Origin: Dehalococcoidales bacterium
Lineage (GTDB): Bacteria > Chloroflexota > Dehalococcoidia > Dehalococcoidales > RBG-16-60-22
DNA: 36,431 nucleotides
NCBI GenBank assembly: GCA_030628245.1
Contig: DAOVRI010000001.1
Location: forward strand, 1-36,431
Direction of reading: 5' to 3'
The notes below the pieces were generated by a model. It was not told the origin of the DNA. It made no database searches and saw only the letters and a program-made list of their open reading frames with translations. The position numbers were made by a program, and so were the translations under genes. Below, one piece after another: positions 7,438 to 15,936 of the stretch (its first letter is position 1; each line of letters starts with the position of its first letter).

Positions 7438-8799
7438 ATGAAGTGGCAGGATAAGTACCGCGATAAGTTAATAACGGCCAAAGAAGCGGCTGAACTGATA
7501 ACCTCCGGCTCTGATGTCATCTTTGCTATGATGGACCAGCCCAAGGATATCATGGTAGAAACCGCCAGGCGATGCGGGGAGCTGGAGAATGTAACCCTGA
7601 CCTCTCACTGGGTCGAGGACTTCCCCTTCCTTCACCCCAGCCAGTATCCCGAAATGGAAAAAGCGTTCCGTATCGTAGACCCCATGACCCTGAGGACCAC
7701 CCGGGAAGAGGTACGTAATAAGAAAATCGACTGGCAACCGACCGTCTTCGGGCTGAGCAACGGCGAGAGGCAGGAGTGCGCCGACCGGGGGCGGCTGTAC
7801 CACTATAAAGATTTCTTTTTCTTCAAGCTGACCCCACCCGACGAAAACGGCCGCTGCAGCTTCGGGCCGCATCCCTGGTACACGCCGACTACCTGCAGGA
7901 CCGCCAAAGTCAAGATTGCCGAAATCGACCCCCGCCTGACGTGGGTGCACGGTGAATACGTCAACATCGATGACATAGACTACCTTGTCGAAGCACCCGA
8001 AGAGAAAGAACTAAGAGGCAAGGAAATCCTGGGGATGACGCCGTCCCCCGAAGAGTGGGAGCTATCCCAAGTCATCGGTGCCAATGCCGCCTCCCTGATT
8101 AACGATGGCGATACCATACAGATCGGGGTGGGGACTGCCGCCGAGGCGATTATGGGCTTCATGGCTGAGAAAAACGACCTCGGCATCGATAGCGAGGTAA
8201 TCTATTCCCAGACGATAGACCTGGTCAAGCGCGGCGTTATCACCGGCAAAAGGAAAACTCACGATACCGGGAAGGTAACCGCCGCCAACCTTCAGCTCTA
8301 CGGCTACGATGAGCCTGTCAGTATCGAGTCCCGGGAGTATGTCAGGGAAAACCCGGCATTTTTATTCCGGGATATCTCCACCCAGTGTCACGTCCCCAGA
8401 ATCGCCGCACAGGACAACATGGTAGCCATCAACAATATCCTGTCGGTAGACCTTCTGGGGCAGGTTGTCATCACTCACCTCGGTTCAACGCCAATCACCG
8501 GTCCCGGGGGACAGGTGGACTTTTGCATCGGCGCGCACTATTCTAAAGGGGGGCGCTCCATATCCATGTTGAAGTCTACCGCCCTTGACGGTAAGGTATC
8601 CCGGATAGTGCCCAAGTTCGATGCAGGCACGGTGATAATGATTCCCATGGTTTACCTCGACTACCTGGTGACCGAGTATGGAATCGCCAACCTCGATTGC
8701 AAGAGCCGGCGGGAGAGGGCGGAGGCTGTTATCTCGGTAGCCCACCCCGGTTTTCGGGATGAGTTGAGGCAAGCCGCCAGGGAAATGTTCTACCCGTAG
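7438..8799 (+). CDS. Family I CoA-transferase / acetyl-CoA hydrolase-like (4-hydroxybutyrate CoA-transferase type)
   Basis: This 453-residue protein has the two-domain structure of the AcH/4-hydroxybutyrate CoA-transferase family. Family features seen are IQIGVGTAAEAIMG (about 227-240), the GIDSEVIYSQTIDL segment (about 249-262) that corresponds to GIHSEM, TGPGGQVDFCIGAHYSKGG (about 354-372), and the C-terminal VTEYGIANLDCKS followed by AHPGFRDEL. These enzymes move CoA from an acyl-CoA donor to a carboxylic acid through a glutamyl-CoA thioester. A 4-hydroxybutyryl-CoA dehydratase-like gene lies further down the same strand, making 4-hydroxybutyrate a reasonable but unproven substrate. The Shine-Dalgarno site is weak, and the ATG is preceded by an A-rich stretch. 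A 13-bp hairpin overlaps the stop codon. Confidence 0.85.
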   Translation: MKWQDKYRDKLITAKEAAELITSGSDVIFAMMDQPKDIMVETARRCGELENVTLTSHWVEDFPFLHPSQYPEMEKAFRIVDPMTLRTTREEVRNKKIDWQPTVFGLSNGERQECADRGRLYHYKDFFFFKLTPPDENGRCSFGPHPWYTPTTCRTAKVKIAEIDPRLTWVHGEYVNIDDIDYLVEAPEEKELRGKEILGMTPSPEEWELSQVIGANAASLINDGDTIQIGVGTAAEAIMGFMAEKNDLGIDSEVIYSQTIDLVKRGVITGKRKTHDTGKVTAANLQLYGYDEPVSIESREYVRENPAFLFRDISTQCHVPRIAAQDNMVAINNILSVDLLGQVVITHLGSTPITGPGGQVDFCIGAHYSKGGRSISMLKSTALDGKVSRIVPKFDAGTVIMIPMVYLDYLVTEYGIANLDCKSRRERAEAVISVAHPGFRDELRQAAREMFYP

Positions 8800-8827
8800 T
8801 ATTATGACGTGAGGCGTCATAGTGCTA
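8797..8827 (+). terminator. Hairpin overlapping the CoA-transferase stop codon
   Basis: Bases 8797-8809 can pair with 8815-8827 (13 bp, including two G-U pairs; the core TATGACG/CGTCATA is perfect) around a 5-nt loop. There is no U-tract, so it may be an RNA-stabilising stem, a Rho-linked stop or an operator rather than a classical intrinsic terminator. Confidence 0.35.
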
Positions 8828-8860
8828 ATATATGAAGGGTTAGATATGTAAATATACTGT

Positions 8861-8889
8861 TTAACATTGTCCCCGGGTAACACTATAAT
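8861..8889 (+). promoter_or_regulatory. Strong sigma70-type promoter of module A operon
   Basis: TTAACA (8861-8866; 5 of 6 matches) and a perfect TATAAT (8884-8889) are separated by 17 bp. Transcription would start near 8896, leaving about 40 nt before the GTG at 8936. This is the best candidate for driving the run of genes from 8936 onward. Confidence 0.65.
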
Positions 8890-8935
8890 TACCTGAGAAT
8901 CTTTTATCCGGTAAAAACTGAGGAGGTAGGAAATA

Positions 8936-10396
8936 GTGCAGATAAAACAAGCTTTAACCAAGATAGTCGGCGCGGAAAATGTCTCCGATGACCCCGAAGC
9001 GCTTCTATCTTATTCCAAGGACTGTAGTCTCAGTACTCCTCGCGCCCCCAATTATGTAGCCAGGCCGAAGAATACAGATGAGGTACAGAAGGTCGTCAAG
9101 CTGGCCAACGAAAGCAGGATACCCGTTGTGCCCTGCAGCTCCGGCATCCACTTTTACGGAAACACGATTCCGAATCTGGGCGGGATAATGCTGGATTTAG
9201 GGCGGATGAACAGGATTCTGGAGTTTGACCTGTACAACAAAATGGTAAGAGTGGAGCCCGGTGTCACCTGGGGGCAACTGCAATCTGAAGCACCCAAGCA
9301 CAAGATGATGGGACTCGGCCCGCTACTGCCCCATCCATTGAAGTCGGTACTGACCAGCCACCTGGAGAGAGAGCCCATGTTGATACCGAAATTCGAGTAT
9401 GCCGGCAGTATGGTAACCATAGAAGCGGTTCTGCCCGACGGTGAGGTGTTCCGAACCGGCTCCGCCTGTGTGCCCGGTTTTCCTGATAAGAGCCTGGCCG
9501 AAGGCGTTAATCCCGGAGGCCCGGGGTACTTATCCTATAACTGGCTTCTGCAGGGCGCCCAGGGCACCATGGGGGTGGTAACCTGGGCCAAGGTCAAGCT
9601 GGCACCCAGGCCTAAAATAGACAAGACTTTTTTTATTCCCTTTGAACAGCTCGAGGATGCTGCCCAGCTGGTTTACAATGTGCAGCGGCGCATGATAGGT
9701 GAAGAGTGCCTCATATTAAACAGCGTAAACCTGGCAGCTATCCTGACCAAAAAATGGCCTCAGGATTATGATAATCTCAGGAGAATATTAGCACCCTGGA
9801 CCGTTATCCTGGTCTCCGGCGGAGGCTGGAGACGCCCCGAGGAGAGAATAGAATACGAGGAGGACGGGCTACGCGAGGCAGCCAACGAGCTACATATTCC
9901 GGAACTGCCGACGTCCCTGCCCAGCTTACCGGGCATCGAAAGAGACCTGCCGGGAATGCTTCGTAACGCCTGGCCCGAGAAGAAGACCTACTGGAAGTTC
10001 GCCAGCCAGGGTGCCTGCCAGGATGTTTTCTTCTACACCACGCTGAACAGGGCGTCCGAATTCGTCTCGGTTATGAGCCAGGTAGCCGCCGAGAATGGCT
10101 ACTGCATCGATGATATAGGCTTCTACGTACAACCCATGGAGTACGGACGTTCCTGTCATTTCGAATGCAACTTTCCCTACAACCCGGGTAATCCCGATGA
10201 CGTGGCGATGATTTACAACCTGCATGCTGAGGCTGCCGAGGCCGCGATAGATATGGGCGGCTACTTTTCCAGGCCGTACGGCGTGGTAGCGGATATGGTT
10301 TACGATAGAGCCGCAAGCTATACAACGGCCTTGAAAAAGGTCAAACAACTGTTCGACCCCAATAATATCATGTCGCCCGGCAGGCTATGCTTCTAG
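8936..10396 (+). CDS. FAD-linked oxidase, VAO/PCMH family (module A, flavoprotein 1)
   Basis: This 486-residue flavoprotein belongs to the vanillyl-alcohol oxidase/p-cresol methylhydroxylase superfamily (GlcD-like). Its GTG start follows GAGGAGG by about 9 bp. The N-terminal FAD-binding domain (about 35-230) contains PVVPCSSGIHFYGN and VRVEPGVTWGQLQ, then GTMGVVTWAKVKL. The cap domain follows, and the C-terminus ends LFDPNNIMSPGRLCF, the usual FDPxxIxNPGK ending. It probably oxidises a hydroxy-acid or an alcohol/alkylphenol-type substrate. It heads a set with the CCG Fe-S gene (30 bp downstream) and a second flavoprotein, the arrangement of GlcD-GlcF-GlcE glycolate oxidase. Its closest relative in the window is the 487-residue protein encoded at 25326-26789, which heads module B. 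No signal peptide or membrane span is seen. Confidence 0.85.
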   Translation: MQIKQALTKIVGAENVSDDPEALLSYSKDCSLSTPRAPNYVARPKNTDEVQKVVKLANESRIPVVPCSSGIHFYGNTIPNLGGIMLDLGRMNRILEFDLYNKMVRVEPGVTWGQLQSEAPKHKMMGLGPLLPHPLKSVLTSHLEREPMLIPKFEYAGSMVTIEAVLPDGEVFRTGSACVPGFPDKSLAEGVNPGGPGYLSYNWLLQGAQGTMGVVTWAKVKLAPRPKIDKTFFIPFEQLEDAAQLVYNVQRRMIGEECLILNSVNLAAILTKKWPQDYDNLRRILAPWTVILVSGGGWRRPEERIEYEEDGLREAANELHIPELPTSLPSLPGIERDLPGMLRNAWPEKKTYWKFASQGACQDVFFYTTLNRASEFVSVMSQVAAENGYCIDDIGFYVQPMEYGRSCHFECNFPYNPGNPDDVAMIYNLHAEAAEAAIDMGGYFSRPYGVVADMVYDRAASYTTALKKVKQLFDPNNIMSPGRLCF

Positions 10397-10426
10397 TCCA
10401 AATTAGATAAGGTGAGTAGGTGAAAA

Positions 10427-11689
10427 ATGTTGAAAGTTGAAGAATATAAACATCAAGCCGAAACATGTGTGAGGTGCAGCTACTGCAAGTTTGTCGACCT
10501 CAACTGGGTTAAAAGCTCCCGGTTTTCCCGGCAGTGCCCGATAGACACGAGGTACCGATTCAATCTATATTCGGCGCATGGTTTACTGCACTCAGCCCTA
10601 GCTGAGCTGTCCGGCAAGCTGGAGTTCACCCCGAAACTCATGGATGCTTTGTGGCATTGCACCCTCTGCGGCGGTTGTGACACGAAGTGCAAACGAAACC
10701 TGGATGTCGAGGTGCTGCAGGTAATCGAGACGCTGAGATGCCGGTGCGTGGAACAGGGCAAGGGCCCCTTACCCGAGCATAAGATGCTGGCGGATAACGT
10801 TAAGTCCAGTCACAACATCTACGGCGCCGACCCCAAGGAGCGCCTGAACTGGCTGCCGCCGGACATCAAGCCGGCCAAGAAAGCTGACATCCTTTATTTC
10901 GTCGGTGACCCCATGTCTTACCGGTGGCCGGAACTTGCCCAAGCTACCGCTAAGATTTTGGGAAAAGCCGGAGCCAAATTCATGGTTCTGGAGGATGAAT
11001 GGAGCAGCGGCCATGAGCTGTTTGCCACCGGCCAGCTGGCACCGGCGAAGGAGATGGCCGACCACAACACAAAGGCTATCAAGGACTCAGGCGCCAAGAC
11101 GGTGATAACCAGTGACGCCGAATGCTACAAGACACTCAAGGTGGACTATCCCAAGATAATGGAAAAGTCCACCGAAGATATGCCTTATACCGTCCTGCAC
11201 ATAACGGAGTATATCGACCAGTTGATGCAGGACGGCAAATTCAAATTCAACCGGCGCGTTCCCATGAAGGTAACCTACCATGACCCGTGTAACCTGGGCA
11301 GGCTTGCCGAGCCGTGGTACCACTGGGAACCAAAATATGAGCCGCCCAACATTGCCGTGGGTAAGACATGGCGACGCGGGGAAAAAGGCGTTTATGAGCC
11401 GCCGAGGAATATCCTTAAAGGAATCCGGGGGCTGGAGCTTATCGAAATGGAAAGAATCTGGGATAATGCCTGGTGCTGCGGTTACGGCGGTGGCGTCGGG
11501 ACAGCCTTCCCGGACTTTGCCCTGTGGACAGCCGGCGAAAGAATCGAGGAGGCCATAACAACCGGCGCCGAGGCCATAGTAAGCAGCTGCCCCCACTGTA
11601 AAGACATCCTCGGCAGAGCCGCTGATGCTAATAACACCGGTATCAAGGTTTATGACATTACCGAAGTAATGCTTCGGGCAATCAGGTAG
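10427..11689 (+). CDS. CCG-domain Fe-S protein (GlcF/HdrD-like, module A) with degenerate first CCG site
   Basis: This 420-residue electron-transfer subunit has two N-terminal ferredoxin motifs: Cys14, Cys17, Cys20 with Cys37, and Cys78, Cys81, Cys84 with Cys88. Two CCG domains follow, which in HdrB-type proteins bind noncubane [4Fe-4S] clusters. The second CCG site is intact (HDPCNLG with Cys288, WCCG with Cys350 and Cys351, SSCPHC with Cys388 and Cys391). The first is degraded: the GC is Gly160-Asp161, the CC pair is Ser193-Ser194, and the CxxC is Asp230-Ala-Glu-Cys233. The module B paralogue retains all of these cysteines. It is expected to accept electrons from the flanking flavoproteins; the final acceptor is unknown. 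It lies 30 bp after flavoprotein 1 and 21 bp before flavoprotein 2. Confidence 0.87.
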   Translation: MLKVEEYKHQAETCVRCSYCKFVDLNWVKSSRFSRQCPIDTRYRFNLYSAHGLLHSALAELSGKLEFTPKLMDALWHCTLCGGCDTKCKRNLDVEVLQVIETLRCRCVEQGKGPLPEHKMLADNVKSSHNIYGADPKERLNWLPPDIKPAKKADILYFVGDPMSYRWPELAQATAKILGKAGAKFMVLEDEWSSGHELFATGQLAPAKEMADHNTKAIKDSGAKTVITSDAECYKTLKVDYPKIMEKSTEDMPYTVLHITEYIDQLMQDGKFKFNRRVPMKVTYHDPCNLGRLAEPWYHWEPKYEPPNIAVGKTWRRGEKGVYEPPRNILKGIRGLELIEMERIWDNAWCCGYGGGVGTAFPDFALWTAGERIEEAITTGAEAIVSSCPHCKDILGRAADANNTGIKVYDITEVMLRAIR

Positions 11690-11710
11690 AAAAAGTTAAA
11701 GGAGATAGCG

Positions 11711-13189
11711 ATGAGCATACCTAGAGAAGCTTATCAGACACTGCAATCTATTGTCGGACCCGAATGGGTTAGCGACGACCCGGCAATCTGTGAGGCCGAC
11801 CGCTATTGCAGTCTGTCCAGTCCTTCTGATGAACAACGCAGACCCGGGTGCAGCATCGAACCGGCCAGCACCGAGGAGGTGCAGGCAATCGTCAAGGTAG
11901 CCAACAGGTACAAGATACCCTACGTCTGCACCAGCACTTTCTACAGCGCCGGTACTTATGCCAGAAAGGACGACTCCATCCTCATCGACCTGAAGAGGAT
12001 GAACGAGATTGAGATAGATGAGAAGAACCTGTACGCTATCGTCGGGCCGGGGGTAGCCTTCTCGGCACTTCAGGCCGACCTGCTCAAGAGGGGTCTCATC
12101 ACCTTTGTCCCGGGGTGCGGCGGCAACTCTTCGGTGCTAGCCAATACCGTTAATATGGGTGATGCCCCTATCGGGTGGAGATACGGCCTTGGTTACCAGC
12201 GGTTATTGGGCGTCGAGTGGGTGCTCCCCGATGGTGAGATGCTGAAGATGGGTTCTCTATCGATGTCAGATGATTACTTCTGGGGCGAAGGACCCGGCCC
12301 CGACCTTCGCGGTCTTTTGAGGGGATGCGCCGGGCATCAGTCGAGACTCGGGATTGTCACCAAGATAGGGGTAAAGATATTCCCCTTCGTCTCCGAGGAG
12401 CTTGAGCCGATGGGCTGGGCATTCCATTCGTTCATGAAGCTACCGCCGAACAGGTTTAAGTGGTATAATATCAGGTTCTATTCCCGGGAAGATGCCATCA
12501 ATGCCATGTTTGAAATCGGCAGGTCTGAGATAGGTCTGGTGGTGATGACGGTGCCACCGATATTCCGGAGTGTTGCCAGGACCAGGGGAGTTGGCTGCGG
12601 CGGCTTCTGGGAAGCCTGGAAAGAAAACGGCCCTAAAATTAAGCCGAACCAGGAAGACCTCCGCGTACTGCTGTACGGTATCGGCTCCGACAAGCGCCTG
12701 GAATACGAGGAGAAGGTTTTACTGGACATAGTCAAGGATTTCGGCGGTTCCCCACGTGAAGCTCCCTGTCGCGATGAAACGAATTTCATGGCTGCCGATG
12801 CCATCTGCGCCAACGTTGTCGGGGGCAGGTTCTCTTCCGAGGTATCCTACGAATCCATCAACCAGGCCGTCAGGTACAGCCGGGTTGTTAATGAGATAAC
12901 GGAAAAGTACAAACCTCGGATACTGGAGGACTACGGCACCACGAACTGGGTCTGCCCCTACGAACTGGGCTACATCGCCAAGATGGAATGCCTCCGCATG
13001 TCTTCTGTGGAAAACAGGGATGCACTGGACAAGTGGCACGACGACGTCCACAAGTTTTGTGCTACGGGAGGTGGTTCTACTATATTCCCCGAAGATGAAA
13101 TATTCGGGCCCGTCTGGGGTAACTACCCTGAAAAGGAAGCTAAAATCAGGGCACTCTTCGACCCGAACCATGTTTCCGCCCCTCAATAG
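11711..13189 (+). CDS. FAD-linked oxidase, VAO/PCMH family (module A, flavoprotein 2)
   Basis: This 492-residue flavoprotein of the same superfamily as the gene at 8936 belongs to a distinct subgroup, closest to the module B protein at 22328-24001. Shared features are the opening REAYQTLQSIVGPEWVSDDP, the STFYSAG segment in the FAD pocket, LLGVEWVLPDGE, and EGPGPDLRGLLRG near residue 200. The C-terminus ALFDPNHVSAPQ lacks the full NPGK ending. In the GlcDEF analogy it occupies the GlcE position, but it is full length with its own cap domain, so it may hold a second active site. AAAGGAGATAG lies before the ATG, and the next gene begins 28 bp after its stop, consistent with one operon. Confidence 0.83.
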   Translation: MSIPREAYQTLQSIVGPEWVSDDPAICEADRYCSLSSPSDEQRRPGCSIEPASTEEVQAIVKVANRYKIPYVCTSTFYSAGTYARKDDSILIDLKRMNEIEIDEKNLYAIVGPGVAFSALQADLLKRGLITFVPGCGGNSSVLANTVNMGDAPIGWRYGLGYQRLLGVEWVLPDGEMLKMGSLSMSDDYFWGEGPGPDLRGLLRGCAGHQSRLGIVTKIGVKIFPFVSEELEPMGWAFHSFMKLPPNRFKWYNIRFYSREDAINAMFEIGRSEIGLVVMTVPPIFRSVARTRGVGCGGFWEAWKENGPKIKPNQEDLRVLLYGIGSDKRLEYEEKVLLDIVKDFGGSPREAPCRDETNFMAADAICANVVGGRFSSEVSYESINQAVRYSRVVNEITEKYKPRILEDYGTTNWVCPYELGYIAKMECLRMSSVENRDALDKWHDDVHKFCATGGGSTIFPEDEIFGPVWGNYPEKEAKIRALFDPNHVSAPQ

Positions 13190-13217
13190 GTAGCAACCCT
13201 TTGGGAAGGAGGATGAT

Positions 13218-14684
13218 ATGTTAAAGACAGCACGCGAGTATACCGAAAGCCTGCGCCATCTGAAACTGAATCTTTACCTGCTTGGCGAAAAGGTCGAGGA
13301 CTGGGTTGATAACCCCATCATCAAGCCGTCAACCAATGCGGTGGCCATGACCTATAAGCTCGCCCACGAACCCGAAATCGAATCCCTGGCCGTCACGGAG
13401 TCCATGCTCACGGGGAAGAAGGTCAACAGGTTCATCTCCCTCTTCAAGAGCCCCGATGATATGGTCAGAAAAATTAAACTGCAGAGAGAGCTGGGACAGA
13501 GAACAGCCTGCTGCTTCCAGAGGTGTGTCGGCATGGACGGCATCAATGCCACCTTCAGTACCACTTATGAAATTGACGAAAAGCACGGCACCGATTACCA
13601 TCAGAAGTTCCGGAAATGGCTGGAATATATCCAGGAGAATGACCTGACTGTCGCCGGGGCCATGACCGATGTCAAGGGACACCGCGGCGTGGCGCCGAGC
13701 CAGCAGAAAGACCCGGATATGTTCGTCCATATCTCCGAACGCCGGGATGACGGTATAATCATAAGGGGGGCCAAGGCCAACATCACCGGAACGGTGAACT
13801 CCCACGAAATGCTGCTCATGCCCACCCTCAGGATGCGCGAGGATGACAAAGACTACGCCGTCTGCTGCGCCGTACCCACCGATGCTCAAGGAATAACCCA
13901 TATCTACGGCAGACAGTCCTGCGATACACGCAAGTTCGAGGAGGGGGACATCGATGTCGGCAACTACGGCTTCGGCGGCCAAGAGACCCTGAGTATCTTT
14001 GATGACGTATTCGTCCCCTGGGACCGTGTCTTCATGAGCGGGGAATATGATTTCGCCATCATGCTGGTAGAGCGGTTCGCCGCTTATCACCGGCAGAGCT
14101 ACGGCGGCTGTAAACCCGGCATTGCTGACGTCCTCATCGGCGCCGCCGCCGCCATGGCCGATTACAACGGCGTACGCCGGGCCGCCCATATCAGGGAGAA
14201 AATCGGGGAGATGATTCACCTTTCCGAGACAATACACGCCTGCGGCCTGGCCAGCGCCTACCAGGGCTGGAAAACCAGGGCGGGCAACTACCAGGCTCAT
14301 ATACTTCTGGCTAACGTCTGCAAGCACAACACGACCAGATTTCCCTACGAAATTACCCGACTGGCTGAGGATATAGCCGGCGGTATCCTGGTCACCACCC
14401 CCTCCGAGAAAGACTTCAGACACCCGGTAATAGGTAAAATCATTGATAAATACCTGAAAGGCGACCCCGCCTATTCCACCGAGGAACGCTACCGCATGCT
14501 ATCGCTCATCCATGCCATGTGCTTCGGCGTGGTTGCCCCCAGCTATCACACCGAGTCCATGCACGGCGCCGGTTCACCGCAGGCGCAGAAGATAATGATT
14601 GAGCGCGAGACCGACATGGATGCCAAGCAACGCTTTGCCCGCAGTATCGCGGGCATTGATAAACGAGAAAACCCACTGGATTAA
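13218..14684 (+). CDS. abfD: 4-hydroxybutyryl-CoA dehydratase / vinylacetyl-CoA isomerase family protein
   Basis: This 488-residue enzyme belongs to the 4-hydroxyphenylacetate 3-monooxygenase/AbfD superfamily. The residues that hold the [4Fe-4S] cluster in Clostridium aminobutyricum AbfD (Cys99, Cys103, His292, Cys299) have clear counterparts: Cys99 and Cys103 in CCFQRCVGMD, and His291 and Cys298 in YHRQSYGGCKPG. The family residues Glu256, Tyr295, Lys299 and a late Glu446 (TESMHG) are also present, as is GAKANITGTVNSHE. This favours an oxygen-sensitive radical dehydratase over a flavin monooxygenase, which lacks the cluster. The reaction would be 4-hydroxybutyryl-CoA to crotonyl-CoA, although an aromatic or alicyclic substrate cannot be excluded. 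It follows module A by 28 bp with AAGGAGGATG, and an Fe-type alcohol dehydrogenase is next. Confidence 0.85.
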   Translation: MLKTAREYTESLRHLKLNLYLLGEKVEDWVDNPIIKPSTNAVAMTYKLAHEPEIESLAVTESMLTGKKVNRFISLFKSPDDMVRKIKLQRELGQRTACCFQRCVGMDGINATFSTTYEIDEKHGTDYHQKFRKWLEYIQENDLTVAGAMTDVKGHRGVAPSQQKDPDMFVHISERRDDGIIIRGAKANITGTVNSHEMLLMPTLRMREDDKDYAVCCAVPTDAQGITHIYGRQSCDTRKFEEGDIDVGNYGFGGQETLSIFDDVFVPWDRVFMSGEYDFAIMLVERFAAYHRQSYGGCKPGIADVLIGAAAAMADYNGVRRAAHIREKIGEMIHLSETIHACGLASAYQGWKTRAGNYQAHILLANVCKHNTTRFPYEITRLAEDIAGGILVTTPSEKDFRHPVIGKIIDKYLKGDPAYSTEERYRMLSLIHAMCFGVVAPSYHTESMHGAGSPQAQKIMIERETDMDAKQRFARSIAGIDKRENPLD

Positions 14685-14706
14685 ACCCGGGAAAAGAGGC
14701 GACAAT

Positions 14707-15897
14707 ATGTCTTACTTTCTGAGTCCGAAAAAAATCCTGTTCGGTAAAAATATGCTGAGGAGGTTGGGAGCCGAGCTTGAAGGCCGCGGCAATAAAGCCG
14801 CACTGATTACCGATAAAAACATGGTTAAGCTCAGCGGAGAACTTGTTGAAACGGTTAAGGGCGCCGGGTACGAAGTTAAAATCTGGGACGGAGCGGAGCC
14901 GGAGCCTTCGACGGCAGGTGCTATCGAGGCCAGCAAAATGCTTAAAGAGTTCCAACCCCAGCTGGTCATCGGCTTCGGCGGAGGCTCGGTCCTGGACACG
15001 GCCAAGGCAGCCTGGGTGCTCTATGAGAACCAGGAAATCGCTCCCGACGAGATTACCTCCGTTAACGTAAAGACCAAGCTGAATCCGCAGAAGAAAGCCA
15101 GGTTCATGACTGTCCCTACCACCAGCGGCACCGGCTCGGATGTCACCTGGGCCATCGTGCTCGCGGAGGCCGCCGAACACCGCAAGGTTGGCTTCGCCAA
15201 CACGGAAATAGTGCCCGATATTACGCTGCTGGTTCCCGAGTTTACGTCCGGCATGCCCAGGGCATTGACGGCCAGCACCGGCCTTGACGTTCTGGGCCAC
15301 GCCCTCGACGGGTATACCGCCCGGCAGCAGACAGATTTCAGTGACGGACTCTGCCTGCAGGCCATGAAGCTGGCCTTTGAGTGGCTTCCCAGGGCATGCG
15401 CCGATGGAGCCGACCTCGTGGCCAGGGAGAAAATGCAGAATGCCGCCACCATCGCCGGACTGGGATTCGGCAACAGCAATACGTCACTCTGTCACGCCCT
15501 GGCGCATACCCTCGGGGCTACCTTCAGCATACCTCACGGGCGCTCCGTAGGCATAACATTACCTTATTCGCTGGAATATATCGCCTCGAATCCTGCCATT
15601 GAAGGCGCCCCCGACCCCGTGGAGAGGCTCAGCACCGCCGCCAGGTTTGTCGGGATTAAAGCTGAGTCGGACCAGGAAGCCATCAAAAAGCTGATTCAGA
15701 AGCTAAGAGACCTGGCGAAGGAAACGGGTGAGCCTCTGAGCCTGAAGGAAGCCGGCATCACGGAGCAGCAGATGAACGATAAGCTGGATACCCTGATGGC
15801 TCTCGTCAGCAAGGATGTCAACATGTTCTCCAGTCCCTGCGAATGCAAGGACGAAAAGCTCCGCCAGCTTTTCCAGGACATCTGGGCCGGCAGGTAA
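14707..15897 (+). CDS. Iron-type alcohol dehydrogenase (group III; 4-hydroxybutyrate dehydrogenase-like)
   Basis: This 396-residue enzyme reads from the ATG at 14707, which has AAGAGG upstream. A longer in-frame reading from 14599 would overlap the dehydratase by 86 bp and add no family sequence. The NAD(P)-binding motif GFGGGSVLDTAKA lies near residues 89-101 and PTTSGTGSD near 138-145. Metal ligands are Asp194 and His198 (GLDVLGHALDG), His263 and His277 (CHALAHTLGATFSIPHG). Family members reduce or oxidise aldehydes and alcohols. Beside a 4-hydroxybutyryl-CoA dehydratase-type gene, interconversion of succinic semialdehyde and 4-hydroxybutyrate is an attractive inference. The C-terminus ends CECKDEKLRQLFQDIW, typical of the family. 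Confidence 0.87.
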   Translation: MSYFLSPKKILFGKNMLRRLGAELEGRGNKAALITDKNMVKLSGELVETVKGAGYEVKIWDGAEPEPSTAGAIEASKMLKEFQPQLVIGFGGGSVLDTAKAAWVLYENQEIAPDEITSVNVKTKLNPQKKARFMTVPTTSGTGSDVTWAIVLAEAAEHRKVGFANTEIVPDITLLVPEFTSGMPRALTASTGLDVLGHALDGYTARQQTDFSDGLCLQAMKLAFEWLPRACADGADLVAREKMQNAATIAGLGFGNSNTSLCHALAHTLGATFSIPHGRSVGITLPYSLEYIASNPAIEGAPDPVERLSTAARFVGIKAESDQEAIKKLIQKLRDLAKETGEPLSLKEAGITEQQMNDKLDTLMALVSKDVNMFSSPCECKDEKLRQLFQDIWAGR

Positions 15898-15936
15898 CAG
15901 CCTGCACACGGAAAATTGAACAAACGAGGTACTGAT

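Noticed and set aside
10427..11689. Sequencing error or pseudogene as the explanation for the lost CCG cysteines
   Set aside because: The reading frame is intact over 420 codons, the substitutions are in-frame and chemically consistent (Asp/Ser), and the rest of the protein keeps all expected motifs.
13329..14423. A 364-codon open frame on the minus strand opposite the dehydratase gene
   Set aside because: It lies entirely within a strongly supported plus-strand gene, has no ribosome site or recognisable motif, and reflects the base composition of the real gene's codons.
14599..14706. N-terminal extension of the Fe-alcohol dehydrogenase
   Set aside because: The 36 extra residues overlap the end of the dehydratase gene in another frame and are not part of the family. 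The ATG at 14707 has a ribosome site and begins the conserved sequence.
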